Positions 10,776 through 21,986 of a stretch of 64,000 bases of DNA are shown here, piece by piece; positions within the stretch are counted from its first letter, which is position 1; every line of letters starts with the position of its first letter. Under the pieces are notes generated by a model that did no database searches, had not been told where the DNA came from, and saw nothing but the letters and a program-made list of their open reading frames with translations. The position numbers and the translations under genes were made by a program. The stretch spans positions 12,586,001 through 12,650,000 of the forward strand of contig OZ017803.1 in the NCBI GenBank assembly GCA_963969395.1, read 5' to 3'. This stretch comes from Pseudoscleropodium purum. Taxonomy: Eukaryota; Streptophyta; Bryopsida; Hypnales; Brachytheciaceae.

Positions 10776-12797
10776 GTGTTAATCTTCAAGAGGGTTCTTG
10801 AAAATGAGCCTCAAGTACACTAGATATTAGACCAAAAATCACATTGAATATTCATTTTAAATTCATTCAAAATTTGAAGAATAGATTTAAAGAAGCGATA
10901 AATTGATTGGTGTTATATGTGTTAGGCCATTTAACTTTATTTTTTTTGGGAACCACCATTAAAGTGGTCATTCAAAGTCTGTGGTTTAGCTCTACAAAGA
11001 AACAATATAACTAGTTATTTTCCAGTCATGAAAAAAATTTGAAATATTAAAAATTCAAATTCTATATTTGCATTCAAAGGTTGGTAATTAATCAAAGATA
11101 GTTATAGACACTACAAGTGAGGTGTTGAATGTACGATTGTAAACAAAAGTTGAGGCAATTCTTAATATAATATGATAGTATATACTATCATATATTGTAC
11201 ATTGATATGGAGAGATTTTCAATTTTCTTTTGGCATTTACTAACTTGGATATGATTAATTTCCAACCTTTGAATGCAACCTCTTGTATATTTCTTCATAT
11301 TAATAGTTTAATATGTAAGCCAAATATTAAAATTCTATAATTTCATTGATTTTTGAATTATGCATTAAGTTTGGCTTTGAGAAATATAATTGATTGTAGA
11401 AAAATAATTGAAACTAAATTTCCATGTCAGGAATTAATTAAATTTTTGTACAAATTATTTCATAAATTTAATAAAATTTAATACATTTCACAGAATTAAC
11501 TCAAATTAATTCATTTGAAAAAAATAATTCAAATTGATCAAGAAGACAACTTTTTCAAGAGTTATATTGATTTTTAAAATTTTTAACTATACTAATACAC
11601 AAATTCAAATCATACATATTGGAGATCACATGGAAAAAGAAAACACAATATTATCATTTCTAGATTGAAAGATTATAATATTTGATAATGAAGGAGTTAA
11701 CAAAGTGAAAGTGATTTGAAGCCTTTCAATTTTTTTCCATGTCAAATCTAAAAAATAGTAGAGCCAGAAATATGAGGATCAATTTCATGATTTTGAATTC
11801 ATCACTTCCAATGGCATGTCAAGCTAATACTGTAGCTGTAGAGTTATATCCCTCCCTCAAAAAAACTTTAATCAATTCATTCCTTTTTAAAATGTACTTC
11901 ACAATTCGACTTTTTAATTTAATTTCTAATGTGTTTTTTCCTCTAAGATCTAGTCTATTTGAGGCTCATTTTTTAAAGCCCTCAACACTAGTCATAACAT
12001 CAAGATTTGCAGTAGATATCTCTTTAAAAAATTATAAATACAAAAATCGTAATCATTCATTTTTTGAATTGGATTTTTGATGATAAAATTAGACTTCAAA
12101 AACAATTTTTCAAAATAGAAACTACTAAATATGATATTTTTGTAAGGCTTTAATTTAACTTCAAAATTTTGTCTACACCAGAATTTGGTGTTTTATGGCA
12201 CTTAGGAGTTAACTAATGTTTGGGGGCTCTTTTGCTCTTCTAGAAAGTAATAGCCCCTACTATTGCAACTTCCAAACCAACAAATTACTTTTTACATTTT
12301 AGTAGTCAATCAATGACACTAGCATTACAACTTGTGGGCAAAAAAATGAGAGCGTTTAGATGAAATGAAATTCACTCTCATGGAAGGAAGGGTGGATTAT
12401 CCCAATCTCTAAGGAAAAATGGTTTAAATTGGTTAAAAATATTATATGCACTATAGCATTCATGTACACATGGATGTCTTCTACAATATTTTGAACTATG
12501 ACTAGTTCAGTTGGCCCACTCTCCTAATTTAACTACATGTATTGTCAATTATTCTTTACAAAATAAAATTTAGTGTTGAAGACTATTTTCCTTCAATTAA
12601 TTTAAAAATTAATAAATATTCAAACACCTAAAATTGAATAAAATTGAATAAATTAATTCATCTTCAGTTTGAGTAATTTGAAATTTCATGTACAGCTATA
12701 TGTATTAATTCTGAAATTTGTAAATTTTTTATTAATTTGACTATTAAAAATGTTCAAATTTAGAGATTTAGAGATTTCTAAAATTTTAAAATTAGAC
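10776..12797. other. AT-rich stretch between the two hAT MITEs
   Basis: About 2 kb with very low GC and many short poly-A/T tracts. One 113-codon open frame at 11739-12080 is low-complexity and not protein-like. No RNA gene or further transposon end was recognised. Confidence 0.55.
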
Positions 12798-12805
12798 ATC
12801 TTCAA

Positions 12806-13071
12806 CAAGGTTGACACGGACGTTGTGTCCGCAGCGTTCACTGACATTCGCGGTCCGGCGGACGCAGCGTCCGCCTGTCCGCCCATCCGCCCCGTTCGCC
12901 CGATTACGGTCGTCCGATCGACGCGCGGACTGATCTGGTCTGCACGATCTGGGCGTCCGCCTCGGGCCATTCGCCCGCCCATCCACTTTCCGACGGCGGT
13001 TGGGACGCTGCGTCCGGACGTCCAAAAAACGGACGCTATTTTGGGACGGACGTTGAGATTCGTCAACCCTG
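12806..13071 (+). mobile_element. GC-rich hAT-type MITE, copy 2
   Basis: A 266-bp relative of the element at 10520, flanked by its own exact 8-bp duplication ATCTTCAA (12798-12805 and 13072-13079). The ends are CAAGGTTGAC and GTCAACCCTG, one mismatch from perfect. It shares long blocks with copy 1, for example CGATCGACGCGCGGACTGAT and ACGGACGCTATTTTGGG. It also carries about 20 extra bases near the left end that repeat the GTCCG-type motif. The two different duplications show independent insertions. Confidence 0.92.
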
Positions 13072-13322
13072 ATCTTCAATATTTAAATTTTTTTTAATAA
13101 TAATCTATAAATTGATCATAATTATCAATACAAGAAAGCAACGGAACCCTAGATCAGCAAGTCCTTCTCACTATATTCATAGCAATGATTCTAGTTGAAA
13201 CTAGTAGTTCACTAAATATGAAGTATTCAATAGAAAATTTTTTATATCTCAATGCAGAAAACAGAAATGTTTACAATCATATGCATGATTGATAATATTC
13301 ATTTACATTTTACAATTGAAGT

Positions 13323-16300
13323 TTATACAACAATTAGTTGATTGCGCATCTTATTGTCCTCTGTCTCATATGCTAAATACTTGTTTTGTTCTTCATTTGG
13401 ATTTTTTAGGCACATAAATTTATGTTTAATGCATCGTATAGGCCGGATACATGTATCATCGAATGGAACAAAACTATCCTTTTTAATCAAATGCATATGT
13501 GTAATGGGGTCTACCATGTCAAATTGCTCGCCATATTTGTAAGAAGGTTGATGTTGGTAATAGTCTGTAGAAAAATAGGTTTCTATATGCATGTTGTGCT
13601 CATGACTGAAAATTTCTTTGATTCTAGCTTTGTATGGGGTCCCCATGATATTGTCATTTTCTACAACCACATCATCTCCAACATCATAATAATATTTTTT
13701 GAATAGGCAACCCTTGTGGATAAGTATCAAAGGCGTGTGGGTAGCATCTAATTCCAATAAACGGTTCTTTAAATAAGACCACACTATTTTCGAAGCTCGT
13801 TGATAAGAGTTATTTTTTGGACTAATCAATATGCCCTTGGATTTTGAAATCACACTGCAAAACGAATCAGTGACTTGGTCCAACATCTTCAACAAATGTG
13901 TTGCTTTCTTTTTTATTAGATGATGTGGTCAAACAACAATTCAAATGCCATTCTGGACATTGTATAGTGTCAACATGCCTAATACCTTTTGGAATCATTA
14001 AAGCATCATGAACTCCAACAAGAGTTCTTTCCATTGTTTCCATGCCATCAGCCTCTACTGCAATGCATAATTGAATTTTTTGGAACAATGTACGTGCGCT
14101 ATATTGAGCAAATGTGGCTTCCACATTCTTTTGATTGGTTTTGATGTTGTTGTATTTTTTAACTTCCCTCTCATAAGGGAAGCACCAAAAAGCATCGGAA
14201 TGGCCAAATCTGACAACATCTTCCAAGATGTGGGCAGCACCTGCCACATGCTCTAAAGGTCTCCCATTTGGACCATCTAATGCTTCTGAAAGATTGCGCC
14301 AATTTTGTAATAATTGACGAGCAATATGTAGGTCTTGTGTACTCCATCCTTTATGTCGAGTCCAATTGAAGAAGATATGAGCAATATCAACAAGCAAACG
14401 TCCAATCATACATCGTCTGCTTGAAAATTTATGTTTACTAGCTTCCAATTTGTTTATGAGAATAGGTAGTACCCACATGACAAAAAGTTGACATTCATCT
14501 GTAGTGTAGCTTTCATGGTCATTGATTGGATCTTGGGGCCATTGTCCTTGTTTTAGTTCATAAGTGCGAACTTTAGTAACAGAGGTGCAAGTTGCCTCCA
14601 CAAGTTCTAGCAAAGCATCTGCTTTGGGGTGTTCACGGATGTCTTGGAAGAACTTAATCATGAAGTTTTTGAACAAATTCAGATTTGCTATGTGCATAAT
14701 ATCATAGACCAAATCTCGTGACAAATCAAATCTGTTTAAATAATAAAGTCGCCACAATTTTGAATCTCCAGATACACCGGACTCCATACTATGATCACTT
14801 CTTGCCTTCCTATCATTTTTCAACCTTATTAGTGTATCCACACTCTTACGTAATTCCTTAGCAGTTCGCCTTTCTGGAAGGTGCACAAACTGCCTTTCAT
14901 TTTCACTATAAACATATTGGCCATCAACCAACTCTGAATGCATTTTACATCTTCGACAAGCTGCTTTTCTAGAAGATTTCAAATTTGCTATTTTACTTTG
15001 AGCTGGATGATCCCCAGTCATAAACATGAAGAGTGCCCTTAAGTTAGGCATTTCAACTTGAGGTAAGAAGTTGCTGATTCTAGATATTGGATAGTTGAAT
15101 CTACATTGCATTCCATCTACAAACAGAGCTTCGAGTTCTTCAACAAATGGTGTTATGAAAGCTGTAAGATTTTCCTTCATTCGTTTTACTATAAACGGAG
15201 GGTTTCCACCTAATGGGATGAACAATACAGGTATTAGAGATAAGCTGGAGGATGTGCCTGCATTAAGTACATCAATCTCCATGGCCCAACATCCTCGTTG
15301 TTTCTTTCCACTTACTTGAAACCCATCCCAATGGCCAGCAAGAGCGAAATTCCTGGGGTCCCCTTGTACCATTTTTTGGGGTACCACTACTTGCCTCTTA
15401 CAAAGTTTGCACTTGAATCTATAAGAATTTGTTTCAGCTTCCCAATGATTTGGATTGTGTAGTGTTTTGCATTTCTTTGGAAAAGCACAATATGTTCTTA
15501 GACACCTTGTATTGGGACATGTAACGGGAAGTTCCCACTCAACCTCTGGGTTCCAGAAGTCTTGGTATTCTCTCACTTTTTCACCATGCCAAACATTCAA
15601 AAGGGATGGAGGAGGTGCTTGCACATTCAACCACTCTGGGCTAGCCCTCCACATAGTTAGCATTTCATAGCATAGTGTTCTGGAAGCCATTGCACTTGAA
15701 AGCTCATCTACAATGCTTAGATAGTCAAAGGCAATCATTTTGAACCGAGAATTGCTACAATGTGGGCATGTTTTAGCACATTCTTTACATGTCCGTTTGT
15801 CATTGGGAGGTGTGCATGAACAAGGTATGTATTTGTTGCCATCATAGCCATCTTCTTCAGTAGGTGCTAAAATGAAAGGCTCATGAGAATATTGCCTAGT
15901 ACCTAAGCACATTCTCCATCTCTTAGGTTGCACAAGGCCCCATCTTTTATATAAATGAATTAACGATTTGAAAGAAGAAGGCATGGAAGCAGGCCCCTCT
16001 AAGCTACCATTCCAATCTTCAGGCATCATCCTAATTAAAGGGGCAAGTCTATCTTCAATAGAATTTCTAGAAAAATCATTAGTTGTATTTGATAGGCCTT
16101 CAAAAATTTGGTGTAGTGTCCAATCTTGTAATTCTATTGGCATGCCTTTATTGTCCCATTGAGCTTGCATTTCAATAATGAAGTTCTTCATCTTCATTTT
16201 TAAATATGGTCTGCGGTTTTGCATTATGTCATCATGCACCAATGTTAGTGATTGTAGAGGATCCTCTTCTTGAAAAATTTGTTGTGGAAATTGTATTTCA

Positions 16301-16475
16301 TTTAATGAATTTAGCCTAGGTGGAACATTCATTTGTAATTGTCGTTCAACGTCTTTTTTATGATGTTTTTGTTGAGTCTTGTAATTCACAAGTTTGAACC
16401 CAACTTCTTCATTGCTCAGTCTACATGCACTACATCTGCACTTCACTTGTTTACTGCGACGAATTCATGCCATTA
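13323..16475 (-). pseudogene. CACTA (CMC) TNP2-like transposase, immobile remnant
   Basis: The minus-strand frame from about 16475 to 13867 encodes some 860 residues with TNP2 layout. It has an N-terminal CRCSAC cluster, a second Cys cluster (CSCTPPNDKRTCKECAKTC) near residues 207-225, a core with FVEELEALFVDG and MTGDHPAQSKIANLKSSRKA, then YDIMHIANLNLFKN. These correspond to the catalytic region and following helix of CACTA transposases. The C-terminal part continues in another frame (13895-13323), with a BAH/DUF-like tail seen in plant CACTA proteins, through a frameshift or small intron near 13870. No in-frame ATG precedes the Cys cluster: upstream comes a TGA, or a splice acceptor near 16459. 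No CACTA termini were found on either side, so the copy is probably dead. Confidence 0.72.
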
Positions 16476-16479
16476 TAGA

Positions 16480-17101
16480 AGAAATCAAAATTTCAAAAGA
16501 GTAGGAGTATATAAGAATGAGGTAAAATATAAACAATAATTTATATTATAAAAAGGATGTGAAATGTAGAGAATCCAAAATAAAAATTAAACATAAAATA
16601 TATAGTCGTTATAAACATATTTATATTAGAAATATAAATCATAGATAATACATAAAAATAAAAGTAAAAGAAAAAAGAAAAAGATTACCTAAAGTATTAG
16701 ACATTTTGAACCTTAAACTGAAAAGAAGGTGTTTTTAATTTTTAATTTTGTCATACAATTTCAAATTGGTGTTTCATTTTTACTTCTTTAAATTAAAAGT
16801 GAAACAATTCTTATAGAATGCAATGTATGCTTAGAAAAACCTTGAAATTTTTTCCATATTAATGTATATTGTTGTGTGGAATATGAGGTTGCATCTTCTC
16901 TTATCACATAAAGTTTCTAAAAATAAAGATTTTACAAAGTTGACTTTAGTGTGTTAACACAATTACTAATTGTTTTTGTCATCACCAAAAATTATATTGC
17001 AATTGTTAGGTTGTAATAAGAGGGCTATACAGTTGGCTTCCTGCTTCTAAAACAAGTGTGATGTTTGTAGGTTTTAGAAGAACATTTGTTGTAAGGTAAC
17101 T
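16480..17101. other. AT-rich flank of the transposase remnant
   Basis: Very AT-rich sequence without a protein-like frame. No CACTAC-type terminus was found here, although this is where the 5' end of the transposon would be expected. Confidence 0.5.
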
Positions 17102-17260
17102 CATTAGAAGAGTTTTGGGGGGTCCAGAAGCTTGTTTCGGGCATGTTCCCTCGTAGTTGTTCTCTACAACAAGGGAAACGGCCCGCTGTCAAATTTTATT
17201 TTTTCATAAAAACAAAATAAAACAAAAAAAATTTTGTCTGCAAATTTTGTCAAGCTTTCA
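17102..17260 (+). mobile_element. CATTAGAAGAG-family TIR element, truncated copy
   Basis: Begins CATTAGAAGAGTTTTGGGGG, followed by the conserved block GGGAAACGGCCCGCTGTCAA and a T/A-rich stretch, as in the full copies at 19764, 35838 and 51325. The second half, with the opposite terminus, is absent. Confidence 0.65.
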
Positions 17261-17460
17261 TGAAAATTGTACAACGAAATACATAATCTAATTTTTCCCT
17301 ATCCGATTTAATATCGAATTTCAATTTCATATTCAATTGCATATCCAATTTTGAATTTCTATCCACAAACGTTCTTCAGTACTCTACATTTCTTCTATTT
17401 TGCATATTTTATTGTCCTCAGTGCTATCACAGTTGGCGTGATTTATTACATTCAATGAAT

Positions 17461-17566
17461 TGCACGAGACTTTAGCCCCGGCTGATCATTGGAGTCTAAA
17501 GTGGGGCACTTTGGACCCTAACGCATGCTTTAGCCCCGGGGGCTAACGCCACGAAATCTTCCTGTG
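17461..17566. mobile_element. TIR element with CACAGGAAGATTTCG end, copy B
   Basis: A short relative of the element at 5321. Positions 17545-17566 are the exact reverse complement of 5321-5342. The interior carries TTTAGCCCCGG in direct and inverted form. It sits immediately upstream of the broken kinase sequence and may mark the breakpoint of that gene. Confidence 0.55.
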
Positions 17567-17599
17567 TAGGAGGGCAGGCAGAAATTTTCACCCCCCCCA

Positions 17600-18378
17600 G
17601 GCACTCACACATAGCTTGTGCTCAAGGTTTTCAAACAGTATTTTCCTTTGCAAACCTTGCTCCAATCTGATGTGCTCCAGTTTGGAGGCGTCTACCTGGA
17701 CCATCCATCCCCTGTCCTTTGTACCACCCTGGGCGTGAAATTCCTCGAGGATGGCCGATGTGCATTCGTGTTTCCCCGTCATTGGGGTGATTTACGTCGC
17801 CTCATCCATCAACAAAGAGTGATACCCCCACCTTTTGAGTTCTTCACCTCAGTGAATTTCATGCTCCAGATTGCGGAAGGAATGCGAAGTCTGCACATTC
17901 GCAACATCCTGCACAGGGACTTGAAGCCCTCCAATAGTCTCGTCAATGGAGACAGACTGCTGGAGAAGACTTTCGATGCATGGTAGCTGATTTTGAATGC
18001 TCTGTGGGAGTTATGGGTACGGGCTTCTGGAGAGCTCCGGAGATACTGACTCAACTCAATCATCGGACCTCTGAGCCGAAAGCGCCTGCATGGTCGAAAG
18101 CAGCAGACGCCTATAGTTTTGGCATGGTCTGCTTCGAGATTTTAACAGGACGTACACTGTTTGGAGGTTTAAGCGCTTCAGATTGGGATGTTGTGCTTTC
18201 CGGGAGGAGACCACAGCTGCCTCCTTTTCTAGGTTCAGAATTGAGGACACTCGTCCAACGTTGCTGGCATGCTGATCCGGAACAGAGACCCAGCTTTTCG
18301 GAGATTTGCAAAGTGCTTGCTGATGTGAAAGGTGAACATTGTTCGAAAATTTGTGAATTCAAGTATTGTCTCGCCTAA
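17600..18378 (+). pseudogene. Truncated, frameshifted protein kinase
   Basis: Two overlapping frames carry one kinase domain. The first (to 17986) has the lobe linker and catalytic loop, LHRDLKPSN, preceded by FMLQIAEGMRSLHIRN. The second (from 17980) continues with VADFECSVGVMGTGFWRAPE, SFGMVCFEILTGRTLF and a C-terminal RCWHADPEQRPSFSEI, then stops at 18378. Joining them needs a one-base correction near 17975-17982. The glycine loop and ATP-anchoring lysine are missing because the 5' end is lost next to a transposon end. The usual DFG reads DFE, which may be a family trait of these moss-type kinases rather than damage. Coding resembles the large kinase families of mosses. Confidence 0.7.
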
Positions 18379-18540
18379 TAACTAGACAAGTGCGTAATGA
18401 GTCTAGAATTAGCATCATTCATGTACCATGTAAGACATTTGTGCCCAATGCAACGTGAACTCTATACGTCAACTTGTACAGGATTTGCTCGCACTCCAGT
18501 GGAGACTAAAAGTGGGAAATTGAACTGGAAATGCAGCTAG

Positions 18541-18750
18541 ACTGGCCAGACATGTACAAACTCTTCAGGAGTACGAGTGGGAGGATTTTGATGCCAGGTC
18601 TGATAAGGAGGATATTCGTGCAGGTATTGAAGAACTTTTGTAAGAGGTGTTTAACCCTTGGAGGACTGAGAAGATTGAAGTCCAAATTGAACGTCATTGT
18701 TTTCGAAAGCAGCTTAGAGTAAATCGTATGGGGACTCTATTAAACTGTCT
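18541..18750 (+). pseudogene. Coding relic downstream of the kinase
   Basis: One frame reads QEYEWEDFDARSDKEDIRAG, meets TAA just before EVFNPWRTEKIEVQIERHC, then continues into FRKQLR. The composition is protein-like on both sides of the stop. It may be the tail of the same broken gene. No family was recognised. Confidence 0.3.
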
Positions 18751-19123
18751 AGTATATATAGATTGACCAAGTTAGAACTGCAGTGTTCTTCACGTACTAA
18801 AAAATTTGAGATGCATCTGAGTGCTCTTATTTTCTCGATATGATCAATCGACTTTGTCAATTTTAAAGCCATTAGAATCTCGGTTCTTTGGGGGTTGAAT
18901 AACATGAAGACATGTGCTTTGAGATTGGGCAACATGTGGCTGACTTCGTTATCGATCTCTACTGAAGTAACTGAACTCTGTGAATTGTTGTTGAAAAGGT
19001 CGATGCTAAGTAAGTTACCTGTGCCTCTTTTTCTCTTTGTCAAAGTTTCGTGAGACTAGAGAGACATTATTATTCTATTGGCAGGTGTCGCGGTTCTTGG
19101 GATTCTTGAGAAGCGAACAGATA

Positions 19124-19288
19124 TTTCATTAAAATGGTGCCATTTTTCTACCATTTTCCATGAATTTTCTAAGACCGGTATACATTTCAGACTCTGAATC
19201 CCTGAAATCTACGACAGGTATACAATTTAAACCGCACGTTCTGAACCTAAAAGTGTCAAGTTTGTGGAATACCGCCATTTTAATGAAA
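19124..19288. mobile_element. MITE, TTCATTAAAATGG family, copy 2
   Basis: A 165-bp element with ends TTTCATTAAAATGG and CCATTTTAATGAAA, the same termini as the 253-bp element at 960-1212. The inner part near the right end (AAAGTGTCAAGTTTGTGGAA) resembles the inverted left part of copy 1. It is therefore a deletion derivative of one family. Confidence 0.72.
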
Positions 19289-19763
19289 CATCCGTTAGAT
19301 GAAACCCAACTTTGTTTTATGTATTTAGTGTCACAGCCTAATCTAAAATACTTCAACCCAGGAAGGACTGAAGAGCCCACTCAAATGGTTTTTTTGAGAA
19401 CACAGGCAAGTTCTATGTACTTCATATTTTGGAATTTTTGCACGAGAGTATTGGGATGGATGCAGCTACTCATCCTAATCTATGTAGGAGACTTTATTTT
19501 ATTCAATTGTGTAGATTGATACTTAGTACTCAAAAACATTTGAACCATTCAATTTCAAAAAATGAGGTGATAGTTATAAGGAGTTTTATTTTGTTAGCAA
19601 TAATGGTAGAAAAAATATATAACATTGTTTTTTTTAACTAAATTAAAAAAATTCAAATGAAAACAAAATATAGGACATGTGTTGCTTAATTATTAGAACA
19701 ATCTTGCTATGGGATTAAACCCTAAATGATCTAGGCATTTTTTAAGCTTCTTAGAAGGCACTT

Positions 19764-20020
19764 CCATTACAAGAGTTTTGGGGGTCCAAAAGCCTATTTC
19801 AGGCTTGTTTCCCCATAGTTGTTCCTGTAGCAAGGGGAACGGCCCGCTGTTAGAATTTTTTTTTCATAAAAAATTTTAAAAATTAAAAATTAAAATTTTT
19901 TTTTCGGTCAATGACGTGGCAAGGTCTCGACCATGTCAGACTGTTGTGCCGAACTTGTTTCCTACATTCGCTAGCTGTGATAACTCGCAGGCATCTAGAG
20001 GCCCCATAAATCTTCTAATG
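19764..20020 (+). mobile_element. CATTAGAAGAG-family TIR element, full copy
   Basis: A 257-bp element starting CATTACAAGAGTTTTGGGGG and ending AAATCTTCTAATG. The termini are imperfect inverted repeats. Internal landmarks are GGGAACGGCCCGCTGTTA, an A/T-rich linker, GACGTGGCAAGGTCTCGACC and TGTGATAACTCGCAGGCATC. All recur, inverted, in the copy at 51325-51608. It is non-coding and no clear target duplication was found. Confidence 0.75.
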
Positions 20021-21122
20021 TAACAAGTTCTAAGATTGATGTAAAGATCTAAACTAAAATTACAACCAAGGAATCTTTGAATAAGGACTCCAAGTTGGAG
20101 TTGCGAAAAAAATATTAGAACAATTGGACACTCAGATGTTGAGATATTCCTTATTGAATGCTAGGGCTTGTAGAATTTTTATAGATATTTGGGCTTGTTT
20201 GAATCTTCAAATACAAAAATGAGGAGGTTTATGTTGAAAATTGATACTACAAAAATTACAAGTGTGTAGTATTTCACATACTTCTTGAAAATCTATCAAT
20301 TTCCTGCCCTAATTAGCTCCATCTAATTTTATAAGAATTTGATACATGATTGCTAATTAATTTCTTATAAAATTTATTCATGGTTTAGTTTTTTCTTTCA
20401 TTGAGTATCGTTCTAAACTTTATAATTTTTGTAAAGATGAATCTAAAAGTAATTTTTGTTAATTTTTTTTTATATGTATTCTCAACCTATTTTTTAAAAT
20501 GCCAACTAAACCACAAAAATTCTAGACATATATGGGCTTTTCTTAAATGTTGAAAGAAAAAAAATTACTTTAAGGAAAGGTAGAAAATATTACTTTTTGA
20601 AGTTTTGTCATGTAAGGATGTGGACCCCATGACCAAAGTAGTCACCAAAATGAAGTAAATAGTAAACAATGAAGTCATCTATAGGTCCATTTTGGTCAAG
20701 CATATTGAATTTGCAATTGGTGGGAATTTCTACTCAAATTTTTTAGAGGATGTACATGAATAAATTAATTAGAAAATTCTACAATTGAATTTATTAGAGA
20801 GTTAACATTGATGAAGATTTTAGCCTTTCTTAGAATACAAGTATTTTGAAGCAATTTTAGGCCTCAAAACACTGCAATATCTTCGGAGTTAAACTCAACA
20901 CTTTTATAATTGGAGACATGTTTTTTACTAGCTAATTAAGTTAGGAGAAGCCCTTTCAACACCACTATTAGTAATAGTTTTCAATTGTTCAAAAAAAGAG
21001 TTAAAAGGCTTGAGCACGCATGTATCATTCAACTAGATGCAATACCAATCCTTTAGCTCTCCAAAGCCCAATTCTCAAATAATAAACAAATTGAAATTTA
21101 TGTCTCTTTCTCATTACTACTT
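20021..21122. other. AT-rich intergenic stretch
   Basis: No protein-like frame, RNA gene or transposon end was seen in this 1.1-kb stretch. Confidence 0.5.
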
Positions 21123-21625
21123 CGATGAAAGTCATCCTAATTTGTGGAGATACTTTATTAAGTTGTCCTATATGATGGTTGGATTTGATATTTCTAGAAT
21201 ATATATTTTTCTAAAATTACAAATGTGGAAGTATATTAATCATTGACCAAGCCAATATTGCATTGACTTTAGTTCAAAATTAGATTTGTAAAAATGAAAT
21301 CATAGATTTAAAGAACAACAAAATTTCAAAAATATCACCATGTCAAGAGAACCTAATGTCAAATCCATTTCAACAAATTTTAGTCAAAAAATAATAATAT
21401 TTTACTTGTAAGCAAATTTTAAGCAAATTTTGAAATTTCACTTTCAAAATTTCTAAACAAACATTGATGATAACATTGGTGAATATTGTAAGAATGGAAT
21501 CTAAAACTCAAAATCCAAAACTTTTGTTTGCATATCCATTCCAAAATATTCTTCCAAATAGTACTTTATAATGATTTTTCTCAAATCGTCAATTCTGGAG
21601 AACATTCTGTACATTAATGGGTTAA
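21123..21625 (+). repeat. About 500-bp dispersed direct repeat, copy 1
   Basis: Shares near-continuous similarity (by eye about 80%) with 27580-28075. Shared blocks include TCTAAAATTACAAATGTGGA, AATCATAGATTTAAAGAACA and CATTCCAAAATATTCTTCCA. No coding capacity and no clear termini. A degenerate piece recurs near 37835-37970. Probably a fragment of a larger transposon family. Confidence 0.75.
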
Positions 21626-21986
21626 AACCTTTGGAATTTTGAACACAATTTCTGAAATCAATGATAAAAGAATCACCGGAACACAATCAGGGCATCACTT
21701 TTATAAAAATACACATCCCAATATCTTCTGCAACGACTATACACCCCTTCACAGAGGTGATCTATGTAGAGGTATGTCGAAAAATGAAGACACAAAGCAT
21801 TCAGAATACAATTTTTCATGCTTCAGAAATGCAACGCGCATCCCTAGTTGTTGGAATTAACAGAGAAGAGATTAAGATCTCATGCGAAGACGCCCAACTA
21901 TTACAAATAATGGCAAACAACTGATCAGAGAGTGCAAAAATTAGAATACAGAGCCCATAATAACAAAAGTGACACAGTGTACCGAA

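Noticed and set aside
11739..12080. 113-codon plus-strand frame
   Set aside because: AT-rich low-complexity translation with no motif and no splice context.
10486..13097. Arginine- and proline-rich frames in both strands
   Set aside because: They lie inside the GC-rich hAT MITEs, whose GTCCG repeats avoid stops by chance.
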